Below, piece by piece: positions 1 through 4,530 of a stretch of 6,342 nt of DNA (position 1 is the stretch's first letter; every line of letters starts with the position of its first letter). The position numbers were made by a program, and so were the translations under genes. The notes beneath the pieces were generated by a model. It was given only the letters and a program-made list of their open reading frames with translations. It ran no database searches and was not told the origin of the DNA. The stretch is from Paracoccaceae bacterium. Its GTDB lineage: Bacteria > Pseudomonadota > Alphaproteobacteria > Rhodobacterales > Rhodobacteraceae. The stretch covers positions 1-6,342 of the forward strand of contig DQCI01000188.1 in NCBI GenBank assembly GCA_003545125.1, read 5' to 3'.

Positions 1-261
1 CGACCAGAAGAACGCAGAGATGAACACGACCCGCGGATCTGTCCACGACCCAAAGGGGCGCAGTCGAAACCCGGCGATGTGGATCGAAGTCGCCGAAAGG
101 AGAAGAAGAACAATCGGACCAACACTGTGACCTTCGGGGTTTTCAGCTTGATTCCACGCCGCGACCCGACCGGGATGTTTGAGAGCGTGTTGCGGATGCT
201 TCAGCGTCTGCCTGTTCTTGGTCTCTCGGGTTGAGTGACAAGGCGAGCCCGCCGCCATCAT
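1..261 (-). CDS. Unidentified partial ORF running off the left edge
   Basis: An open frame on the minus strand runs from tandem ATGs (261-259 and 258-256) to the left edge without a stop, giving 87 residues with the C-terminus missing. Residues 1-47 are polar and rich in His, Arg and Asn. Residues 48-66 are hydrophobic (IVLLLLSATSIHIAGF) and a second hydrophobic patch (VVFISAFFW) lies at 78-86, so a membrane protein is possible. I do not recognise a family. The start is poorly supported: a GGAGG lies about 18 nt upstream of the first ATG, too far for a normal ribosome binding site. A competing plus-strand frame is open from base 1 to a stop at 232-234, so the coding strand, and coding itself, are uncertain. 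GC is about 57 %, below the genes to the right. Confidence 0.25.
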   Translation of the reverse strand, partial: MMAAGSPCHSTRETKNRQTLKHPQHALKHPGRVAAWNQAENPEGHSVGPIVLLLLSATSIHIAGFRLRPFGSWTDPRVVFISAFFWS

Positions 262-310
262 GACGCAGGCTTGGCGATGCCTCCAAGTACCCTCATGATA
301 TCAACATGAT

Positions 311-332
311 GCCAGTTTCCTAGGAAACTGGC
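311..332. promoter_or_regulatory. Perfect 22-bp palindrome, candidate operator
   Basis: The sequence is a perfect dyad with half-site GCCAGTTTCCT and its exact complement, with no spacer. Allowing a single bulged T at 310, ATGA (306-309) and TCAT (333-336) extend it by four more base pairs. Its local GC (46 % over 301-350) is the lowest nearby. No U-tract follows on either strand, so it is not a canonical terminator. A GTTTCCTAGGAAAC core is the kind of symmetrical site bound by dimeric winged-helix repressors such as the MarR family; that assignment is inference. It sits 50-71 nt upstream of the leftmost minus-strand start candidate and about 150 nt upstream of proC. Confidence 0.5.
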
Positions 333-474
333 TCATTAGTGTCGATGCCGGGTGTCGACGGCGCTCCCTTCAGCGTCGTGCGGCGGCCTGAAACCCCGGT
401 GCGGAGGCGAGCTTTCCTTGTCCCGGCAACATGATACTACTGCCCCTGGAGCCGAGCCCGACGCCAAACCAGAC

Positions 475-478
475 GGAG
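475..478 (+). promoter_or_regulatory. Ribosome binding site of proC
   Basis: GGAG lies 5 nt before ATG 484 and 11 nt before ATG 490, which favours the first of the two closely spaced starts and argues against the long upstream in-frame extension. Confidence 0.65.
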
Positions 479-483
479 ACCAT

Positions 484-1296
484 ATGACCATGAACGACAT
501 CGAAAGCCGCGGCCTGGTGCTGCTCGGTTGCGGCAAGATGGGCTCCGCGATGCTCGCGGGCTGGCTCGCGCAGGGGCTCTCTGCGCAGTCCGTCTGGGTG
601 ATTGACCCGAACCCATCCGCCTGGCTCCAGGGCACCGGCGTGCATCTCAACACCGATCTGCCCGACAGCCCCGCCGTTGTGCTGGTCGCCGTCAAGCCGC
701 AGATGATGGGCGACGCCCTGCCGACCCTCGCCGCTCTCGGCAACGGCGAAACGCTGTTCGTCTCGGTGGCGGCCGGCACGCCCATCGCCGCCTTCGAGGC
801 CGCCCTCGGCGCCAGCACACCGATCATCCGCGCGATGCCCAACACGCCCGCCGCAGTGGGCCGGGGCATCACCGCAATCATCGGCAACACGCGCACGACC
901 GCGGCCCAGCTCGATCTCGCCGAAACCCTGCTTGGGGCCGTCGGGCAGGTGGTCCGGCTTGAAGACGAAGGCCAGATGGACGCGGTCACGGCCGTCTCGG
1001 GCTCCGGGCCGGCTTACGTTTTCCACCTGATCGAGACCCTCGCAAAGGCAGGCGAAGCGGAGGGTCTCGCGCCCGACCTCGCGATGACCCTTGCCCGGGC
1101 CACCGTGGCCGGGGCCGGCGCTTTGGCCGAGGCGGCGCAGGAAAGCCCGTCCCAGCTTCGGGTCAACGTCACCTCGCCCGGCGGCACCACCCAGGCCGCG
1201 CTCGACGTGCTGATGAATGACACCGACGGGTTCGAGGCCCTGCTCGCCCGGGCCGTCAAGGCCGCCGCCGACCGTAGCCGGGAGTTGGGCAAATGA
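484..1296 (+). CDS. proC: Pyrroline-5-carboxylate reductase
   Basis: ProC catalyses the last step of proline synthesis, NAD(P)H-dependent reduction of 1-pyrroline-5-carboxylate to L-proline, in the cytoplasm. The 270-residue product matches the usual family length. An N-terminal Rossmann fold carries the glycine-rich GCGKMG (15-20), then VKPQ (70-73) and RAMPNTPAAVGRG (116-128). The C-terminal dimerisation and substrate domain carries SGSGPAY (172-178) and the signature TSPGGTT (230-236), ending in RSRELGK. All key motifs are intact. I chose ATG 484 because GGAG at 475-478 sits 5 nt before it and the Rossmann strand starts a few residues in. An ATG at 490 is a weaker alternative, and the GTG at 352 would add 44 unconserved residues. 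The stop overlaps the csaA start by 4 bp (ATGA), so the two are very likely co-transcribed and translationally coupled. Confidence 0.97.
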   Translation: MTMNDIESRGLVLLGCGKMGSAMLAGWLAQGLSAQSVWVIDPNPSAWLQGTGVHLNTDLPDSPAVVLVAVKPQMMGDALPTLAALGNGETLFVSVAAGTPIAAFEAALGASTPIIRAMPNTPAAVGRGITAIIGNTRTTAAQLDLAETLLGAVGQVVRLEDEGQMDAVTAVSGSGPAYVFHLIETLAKAGEAEGLAPDLAMTLARATVAGAGALAEAAQESPSQLRVNVTSPGGTTQAALDVLMNDTDGFEALLARAVKAAADRSRELGK

Positions 1297-1643
1297 GCGA
1301 CCAGACCCCCGAGATCACATTCGACGATTTCCTCAAAGTCGACATTCGCAAGGGCACCGTCATCGACGCGCAGCCTTACCCGGAGGCGCGCAAACCGGCG
1401 CTGAAGCTCTGGGTCGATTACGGGCCCGGGATCGGCGTGAAGAAGTCGTCGGCCCAGATCACCGAGCATTACGACCCCGAAGACCTGATCGGCAAACAGG
1501 TGCTCGCCGTCGTCAACTTTCCGCCCCGCCAGATCGGCAAGTTCATGTCCGAGGCGCTGGTGCTGGGGCTGCCGGACGCGGCGGGCAACGTGGTCCTGCT
1601 CACCCCCGACAAGGACGTGCCGGACGGCGGACGGCTGTACTGA
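1293..1643 (+). CDS. csaA: CsaA-like tRNA-binding-domain protein
   Basis: This 116-residue protein is a stand-alone EMAP/tRNA-binding OB-fold domain of the CsaA type. CsaA was described in Bacillus as a chaperone linked to protein export and is a homodimer; the fold is shared with the C-terminus of some aminoacyl-tRNA synthetases, so the in vivo ligand (RNA or unfolded protein) is not settled. Visible family features are FLKVDIRKGTV (13-23), PEARKPALKLWVDYG (30-44), the KKSSAQIT block (50-57), and GKQVLAVVNFPPRQIGKFMSE (67-87, written as seen). Length is typical. The start overlaps the proC stop (ATGA), with GGAG at 1281-1284 inside proC at 8-nt spacing. A proC-csaA pairing is, from recall, usual in Rhodobacteraceae. 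Pairing with proC says little about function, as no metabolic link is known. Confidence 0.93.
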   Translation: MSDQTPEITFDDFLKVDIRKGTVIDAQPYPEARKPALKLWVDYGPGIGVKKSSAQITEHYDPEDLIGKQVLAVVNFPPRQIGKFMSEALVLGLPDAAGNVVLLTPDKDVPDGGRLY

Positions 1644-1667
1644 CCCTGTCTGAGACGCGACCTCTCA

Positions 1668-1688
1668 CGCGGTTCGCCCGCGAAAAAA
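1668..1688. other. Hairpin followed by an A-tract downstream of csaA
   Basis: CGCGG (1668-1672) pairs with CCGCG (1678-1682) around the loop TTCGC, and six A residues follow at 1683-1688. Read with the csaA transcript the tail is A, not U, so this is not a canonical intrinsic terminator. Read on the other strand the T-tract precedes the stem. It could still stabilise the 3' end of the proC-csaA mRNA. Confidence 0.35.
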
Positions 1689-1723
1689 CAGGTAGCGGTG
1701 ACAGCAATAAAGTCAGACACCTG
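1689..1723. repeat. Imperfect inverted repeat with REP-like GTCAGACACC motif
   Basis: CAGGT (1689-1693) and TGAC (1699-1702) are mirrored by GTCA (1712-1715) and ACCTG (1719-1723), with a 9-nt AT-rich loop AGCAATAAA. The right arm contains GTCAGACACC (1712-1721). As I recall, GTCAGACACC-type sequences recur in many bacterial genomes near IS200-like REP-associated tyrosine transposases. Only one copy is visible in this window and no transposase is present, so calling it a dispersed repeat is inference. Confidence 0.35.
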
Positions 1724-1803
1724 CCCCCTGTCCGATGTCGCCTACCCGTCGCGCAGTCTTCACCCGCGCCTTTGTCCTGGCCGGCGTACTCCGGGGGTGT
1801 CAC

Positions 1804-1823
1804 GCCGGAGGCATGCCTTCGGC
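1804..1823. other. Eight-base-pair hairpin near the tdk 3' end
   Basis: GCCGGAGG (1804-1811) pairs with CCTTCGGC (1816-1823) around the loop CATG, with one G-U pair. It adjoins the stronger hairpin at 1826-1855. An upstream CTCCGG (1789-1794) can instead pair with CCGGAG (1805-1810), so two mutually exclusive folds exist. No U-tract follows on either strand. Confidence 0.35.
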
Positions 1824-1825
1824 AC

Positions 1826-1855
1826 AAGAGGGTCGGCCCCCGGGTCGCCCTCTTT
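1826..1855. terminator. Putative terminator hairpin between csaA and tdk
   Basis: AAGAGGG (1826-1832) pairs with CCCTCTT (1848-1854). Inside it, after one bulged T, CGGCC (1834-1838) pairs with GGTCG (1843-1847) including one G-U pair, giving a stem of about 12 bp with a short loop. The U-tail is weak in both directions (TTT on plus, TT on minus). It begins 7 nt past the tdk stop, and lies between two converging transcription units, which fits a shared, bidirectional 3' end. Confidence 0.45.
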
Positions 1856-1861
1856 GCCCCT

Positions 1862-2452
1862 TCAGCCCGAAACCGTGTCGCCCATCGCCTCGCGCCAATG
1901 CCGCCGGCACAGGCTCACATAGGTCTCGTTGCCGCCGATCTGCACCTGGGCCCCGTCGGTCAACGCCCGGCCCTCGGCGTCCTGGCGCACCACCATCGTC
2001 GCCTTTTTCCCGCAATGGCAGATCGTGCGGGCCTCGCGCATCTCGTCGGCCAGCGCCAGCAGGGTGGCGGACCCCGGGAACAGGTGGCCCTGGAAATCGA
2101 CCCTCAGCCCGTAGGCCATGACCGGCACGCGCAGGTCATCGACGGCGCGCGCCAGCTGCCAGACCTGGTCGGGTTCGAGAAACTGCGCCTCGTCGATGAA
2201 AACGCAGGCGATAGGCCCCGCGTCCATCCGGCGCGCGATCTTGGCCAAAAGATCCTCGCCGGCCTCGAAGGTATCGGCCGGGGCGGAAATGCCGATCCGG
2301 CTGCCGATACAGCCGTCGCCGGCGCGGTTGTCGAGTTTCGCGGTGATGAGAAAGGTCTCCATCCCGCGCTCGCGGTAGTTGTAGGCGGCCTGCAGGAGCA
2401 GGGTCGACTTGCCCGCGTTCATCGTGGAGTAGTGGAAGTAGAGCTTGGCCAT
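1862..2452 (-). CDS. tdk: Thymidine kinase (type II)
   Basis: Thymidine kinase phosphorylates thymidine to dTMP with ATP in the cytosolic pyrimidine salvage route. The 196-residue product is collinear with E. coli Tdk, which I recognise from memory. It opens with MAKLYFHYSTMNAGKS, whose P-loop is STMNAGKS (9-16). FIDEAQF (85-91) supplies the Walker B aspartate and catalytic Glu88. YGLRVDF (114-120) and a lasso region with IGGNETYVS (172-180) follow. A structural zinc site is predicted from Cys145, Cys147, Cys182 and His185, the same spacing as the E. coli enzyme. All key residues are present. The start is set by homology; the frame stays open 64 codons further upstream to 2644, but that stretch is Pro/Arg-rich and family proteins begin at this point. 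The upstream AGGG is a weak, close ribosome binding site. It stands alone, divergent from the gene at 2818. Confidence 0.96.
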   Translation of the reverse strand: MAKLYFHYSTMNAGKSTLLLQAAYNYRERGMETFLITAKLDNRAGDGCIGSRIGISAPADTFEAGEDLLAKIARRMDAGPIACVFIDEAQFLEPDQVWQLARAVDDLRVPVMAYGLRVDFQGHLFPGSATLLALADEMREARTICHCGKKATMVVRQDAEGRALTDGAQVQIGGNETYVSLCRRHWREAMGDTVSG

Positions 2453-2726
2453 GGCCCTGAGGTACCGCCGCCCGCGGCCTCGCGCAAGAGAGAGCGGCGG
2501 CGGGGACCGCGGGAAAGGGGACGGTTCCGGGATGGGAAACTGGAGGTCCTGGGCGTTGCCGCCTTTGGGGATGGAACAGACCCCCGCACCTTTACGCTCC
2601 CGGACACCGTCACCGGTCATTACCCGACCGGCATCGTCGCGCACACATGCGACAATCCCCTCCGCGCCGACGCTTTCGCGCCGGGTACTGGTGACGTGAC
2701 TACCTAGGCAGTCCCCTTTAATAAGC

Positions 2727-2750
2727 CATTCACATTCGACGCGAATAATG
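2727..2750. promoter_or_regulatory. Interrupted dyad, candidate operator or promoter site
   Basis: ATTCG (2734-2738) and CGAAT (2742-2746) flank ACG, forming a perfect 13-bp dyad. CATT (2727-2730) and AATG (2747-2750) add outer arms with slightly uneven spacing. It lies in the AT-rich zone of the divergent tdk / unknown-protein spacer, 68-91 nt before the start at 2818, where a repressor or autoregulatory site would be expected. The assignment is inference from position and symmetry. Confidence 0.35.
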
Positions 2751-2769
2751 GGAAAACAAATTGGTATTT

Positions 2770-2783
2770 CCCCGCAATCGGGG
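2770..2783 (+). other. Small leader hairpin upstream of the gene at 2818
   Basis: CCCCG (2770-2774) pairs with CGGGG (2779-2783) around the tetraloop CAAT. It is followed by TTGTGAG, not a U-run, so it is a poor terminator. It may lie in the 5' leader of the gene starting at 2818. Confidence 0.3.
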
Positions 2784-2807
2784 TTGTGAGCCCGGGACGG
2801 GGCACTT

Positions 2808-2813
2808 GGGGGA
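2808..2813 (+). promoter_or_regulatory. Ribosome binding site deciding the start at 2818
   Basis: GGGGGA sits 4 nt before ATG 2818 and 13 nt before the next in-frame ATG at 2827, so the upstream ATG is preferred. Confidence 0.55.
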
Positions 2814-2817
2814 CAGT

Positions 2818-3288
2818 ATGGCCGGTATGGGCGACTATCTGAAAAAGCACACCGAGGCGCTCGTCAAAGACGTCGGGATCGAGGCCGCCTGCGAGCTTGC
2901 GGGCAAGTCCAAGGCCACGTTGGGGCGCTACTATTCCGGTGCCGCCGAACACGCCGACCGGTTCATGCCGATCGATACCGTGTCGGCGATCGAGGCGGCG
3001 TCGCGTTATCCGCATGTGACCTCGGCGCTCGCGGAGATCTCGGGCCACACGATCACCGCCGGATCCGAAGGGCGCAATGCGCCGCCGGGTGGGGTCAACA
3101 CCGATGTGATCGCGCTCAGCCAGCGGTTCGCGATGTTGATGGGCGAATACCACCAGTCGATCGAGGACGGGATCATCACCGTGAACGAGGCCAAACGGCT
3201 GCTGCGCGAAACGCTCACGCTTCAACAGGTGCTGGTCGACATGAAGCTGCACCTCGAGGACGAGACAACCCCCGACAGTTCCGACTGA
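2818..3288 (+). CDS. Small putative DNA-binding protein, phage CII-like (uncertain)
   Basis: This 156-residue, mostly helical, acidic-tailed protein has no signal peptide or membrane segment. Residues 20-40, GIEAACELAGKSKATLGRYYS, read like a helix-turn-helix (helix, turn at AGKS, recognition helix). PIDTVSAIEAASRYPHVTSALAEISG (51-76) resembles the second half of phage CII/CP76-type regulators, where a similar stretch follows the HTH. A Gly/Asn linker (82-95) leads to a long helical C-terminus (96-148) that may mediate oligomerisation. I recall near-identical proteins annotated as hypothetical in Rhodobacterales, so it may be a conserved lineage-specific gene, not a prophage leftover; no other phage gene is visible here. 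ATG 2818 is chosen because GGGGGA (2808-2813) lies 4 nt upstream. An ATG at 2827 and a TTG at 2761 are weaker alternatives. Confidence 0.85.
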   Translation: MAGMGDYLKKHTEALVKDVGIEAACELAGKSKATLGRYYSGAAEHADRFMPIDTVSAIEAASRYPHVTSALAEISGHTITAGSEGRNAPPGGVNTDVIALSQRFAMLMGEYHQSIEDGIITVNEAKRLLRETLTLQQVLVDMKLHLEDETTPDSSD

Positions 3289-3291
3289 GCG

Positions 3292-3639
3292 CTAGCCTTC
3301 GAGGTAGGCGACCGGGGCCGTGGCCTCGCGGACGAAATCGAGCGGCGCGCGGTCGACGGCGGCGGTCGAGCGTTTGAACTCGTAGCGCATCAATGTCCCG
3401 TCTTCCTCCGACGCGATGATCAGGCATTGGTACAGGTGCCGGCTGCCCTCGTAGAGATTGACCAGCCCGCGCAGTTTCGGCGCGTCGGCGATGTCGAGCG
3501 CAAACCCGCCGTCGCGCAACTCAAGCACCCGGTAGGTCATCTCTCCGACCGCAACCCGGTAGCGGGCTTTTTTGCGGCGGTCGCGATCGCGGGCCTGTTC
3601 CAGCCCGTCCTGAACCTCTTTCGGCAAAAACGTCGTCAT
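3292..3639 (-). CDS. Conserved-looking protein of unknown function
   Basis: The 115-residue product has no signal peptide or membrane span. A charged N-terminal helix (6-27, with QARDRDRRKKAR) precedes what reads as a small beta-rich domain: RVAVGEMTYRVLELRDGGFALDI (28-50), an APKLRGLVNLYEG loop (53-65), then HLYQCLIIASEEDGTLMRYEFKR (68-90) and a final APLDFVREATAPVAYLEG (98-115). The order of strands loosely recalls a PilZ-type barrel, but I see no PilZ RxxxR/(D/N)xSxxG signature, so no ligand is proposed. I recall similar unnamed proteins in Rhodobacteraceae. ATG 3639 is preferred because GGGGG lies 8 nt upstream and the protein then begins MTTFLPKEVQ; a GTG at 3729 would add 30 residues. 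It lies 99 nt downstream of cobM on the same strand and may be read from the cobalamin operon. It converges with the plus-strand gene, with 3 nt between stops. Confidence 0.82.
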   Translation of the reverse strand: MTTFLPKEVQDGLEQARDRDRRKKARYRVAVGEMTYRVLELRDGGFALDIADAPKLRGLVNLYEGSRHLYQCLIIASEEDGTLMRYEFKRSTAAVDRAPLDFVREATAPVAYLEG

Positions 3640-3738
3640 GGCAGACACCCCCGCAACCCCACACACCAGCATGGGGATCGACCCGATTCGGTCAAGGGGC
3701 GCTTTCGTGGCCAGTTTGTTGCCCGACACAGGACATGC

Positions 3739-4530
3739 TCAGGTGTTGTGCTCTTCAACCAGGTCAACGCCGACAACCGGGCGCAGAACATGCGGCCGGG
3801 CCGGATCGTACAGCGCGCTGTCGGCGAAGTCGCGCGCCTCTCCCAGCGCCGGGCCGACGAGGATCAGCGCGGTGCGGGTGATCTTCTCGGCGCGGACCTT
3901 CAGGCGGATGTCGGCGAGCGTGCCGCGGATCAGCATCTGGTCCGGCCAACCGACGCGGTAGGCCACGGCGACCGGACACTCGGCGCCGTAGTGCGGGATG
4001 AGCACGCGTTCGATCTCGCGCATGTTGCGCACCGCGAGGTGGATCGCCAGCGTCGCCCCGGTGCGGGCGAAGTTCTCAAGGGTTTCCCCGTCCGGCATGG
4101 CCGTGGATTGCATCGACATCCGGGTTAGCACGATGCTTTGCGCGATCTCGGGGATGGTCAGCTCCTGGCCGAGCGCCGCGGCGGCCGCGGCATAGGCGGG
4201 CACGCCCGGCACGATCTCGTAAGCGATCCCGTCCGCCTTCAGCCTGCGGATCTGCTCGGCGATGGCGCCGTAGAGGCTCGGGTCGCCGGAATGTACGCGG
4301 GCGACATCTTCGCCGCGACGCCGGGCGGCGCGGATCTCGGCGTGGGTCTCGTCGAGCGTCATCGGCGCGGTGTCTTTGACGACCGCCCCCTCCGGCGCGC
4401 CGGTTACGACCGCCGGCGGCACCAGAGACCCCGCATAGAGGCAGACCGGGCAGGCGGCGATGAGGCGCTGGGCTTTCAGGGTCAGAAGCTCCGGGTCGCC
4501 GGGACCGGCACCGATGAAATAGACCTTCAT
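3739..4530 (-). CDS. cobM: Precorrin-4 C11-methyltransferase
   Basis: CobM uses S-adenosylmethionine to methylate C11 of precorrin-4, giving precorrin-5 in cobalamin ring synthesis (cytoplasm). The 263-residue product has the class III tetrapyrrole methylase fold. Near the N-terminus is the SAM-binding loop IGAGPGDPELLT (6-17), then CPVCLYAGSLV (27-37), the hallmark RVHSGDPSLYGAIAEQ (78-93), VPGVPAYAAAAAALG (107-121), LTRMSMQSTAMP (135-146) and ALILVGPALG (221-230). Motif spacing agrees with CobM rather than with other methylases of the pathway. The anaerobic counterpart CbiF is closely similar, so the name rests on the neighbouring CobJ and the lineage. The ATG overlaps the stop of the cbiG-cobJ fusion by 4 bp (ATGA at 4527-4530), and GGGG lies 7 nt upstream. 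No clear terminator follows within the 99-nt gap to the next minus-strand gene. Confidence 0.95.
   Translation of the reverse strand: MKVYFIGAGPGDPELLTLKAQRLIAACPVCLYAGSLVPPAVVTGAPEGAVVKDTAPMTLDETHAEIRAARRRGEDVARVHSGDPSLYGAIAEQIRRLKADGIAYEIVPGVPAYAAAAAALGQELTIPEIAQSIVLTRMSMQSTAMPDGETLENFARTGATLAIHLAVRNMREIERVLIPHYGAECPVAVAYRVGWPDQMLIRGTLADIRLKVRAEKITRTALILVGPALGEARDFADSALYDPARPHVLRPVVGVDLVEEHNT

Larger units (their letters stand above)
262..483. other. Intergenic region upstream of proC
   Basis: No supported gene lies here. The stretch contains an inverted repeat TCATG/CATGA (293-297 and 305-309), the 22-bp palindrome listed separately, and a hairpin at 358-379 (ACGGCGCT pairing with AGCGTCGT, one G-U pair, 6-nt loop). 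A GATACT at 433-438 could be a -10 element for proC, but no -35 sits at proper spacing, so no promoter is called. The proC frame is open back to 352, but residues encoded there are low in conservation signals and precede a clear Shine-Dalgarno and start at 484. Confidence 0.6.
2453..2817. other. Intergenic region between tdk and the divergent small gene
   Basis: I see no supported gene in these 365 bases. The tdk-proximal part is very GC-rich and can fold: CCGCCGCC (2465-2472) pairs with GGCGGCGG (2496-2503), and within the loop CGCG (2473-2476) pairs with CGCG (2481-2484). This would lie in the tdk mRNA leader. The part from about 2704 to 2770 is AT-richer and is the likely promoter zone for the gene at 2818, although no clear -35/-10 pair could be fixed. 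The open frames that cross here look like by-products of high GC. Confidence 0.6.

Noticed and set aside
352..483. N-terminal extension of proC from a GTG
   Set aside because: The family starts at the Rossmann strand shortly after 484, a good Shine-Dalgarno precedes 484, and the extra 44 residues have no domain character.
1..483. tRNA, rRNA, riboswitch or transposase in the left region
   Set aside because: I looked for tRNA T-loop and acceptor patterns, conserved rRNA segments, cobalamin or SAM riboswitch cores and DDE or tyrosine transposase motifs and found none.
336..1026. Two minus-strand open frames of about 217 codons opposite proC
   Set aside because: They lie antisense to proC, which has every expected motif, and their compositions (Ser/Arg- or Gly/Asp/His-rich) look like frame shadows.
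1668..1688. Intrinsic terminator of the proC-csaA operon
   Set aside because: The stem is followed by A residues, not U, in the csaA direction, so it does not meet the pattern; it is listed only as a hairpin.
1217..2707. A 496-codon plus-strand open frame across csaA, the spacer and tdk
   Set aside because: It overlaps three well-supported regions in another frame or strand, and its translation is Arg/Pro/Gly-rich without any family motif. Such frames arise easily in high-GC DNA.
2704..3252. A 182-codon minus-strand open frame opposite the gene at 2818
   Set aside because: The plus-strand frame has better start, ribosome binding site and a coherent helical protein pattern; the minus translation is His/Arg/Gly-rich.
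3640..3729. Longer start (GTG 3729) for the 115-residue protein giving a mildly hydrophobic N-terminus
   Set aside because: The segment lacks a proper signal peptide or lipobox, and the ATG at 3639 has a G-rich ribosome binding site at good spacing.
3427..4128. A 233-codon plus-strand open frame over the unknown gene and cobM
   Set aside because: It is antisense to cobM and the 115-residue gene; no recognisable domain and biased composition.
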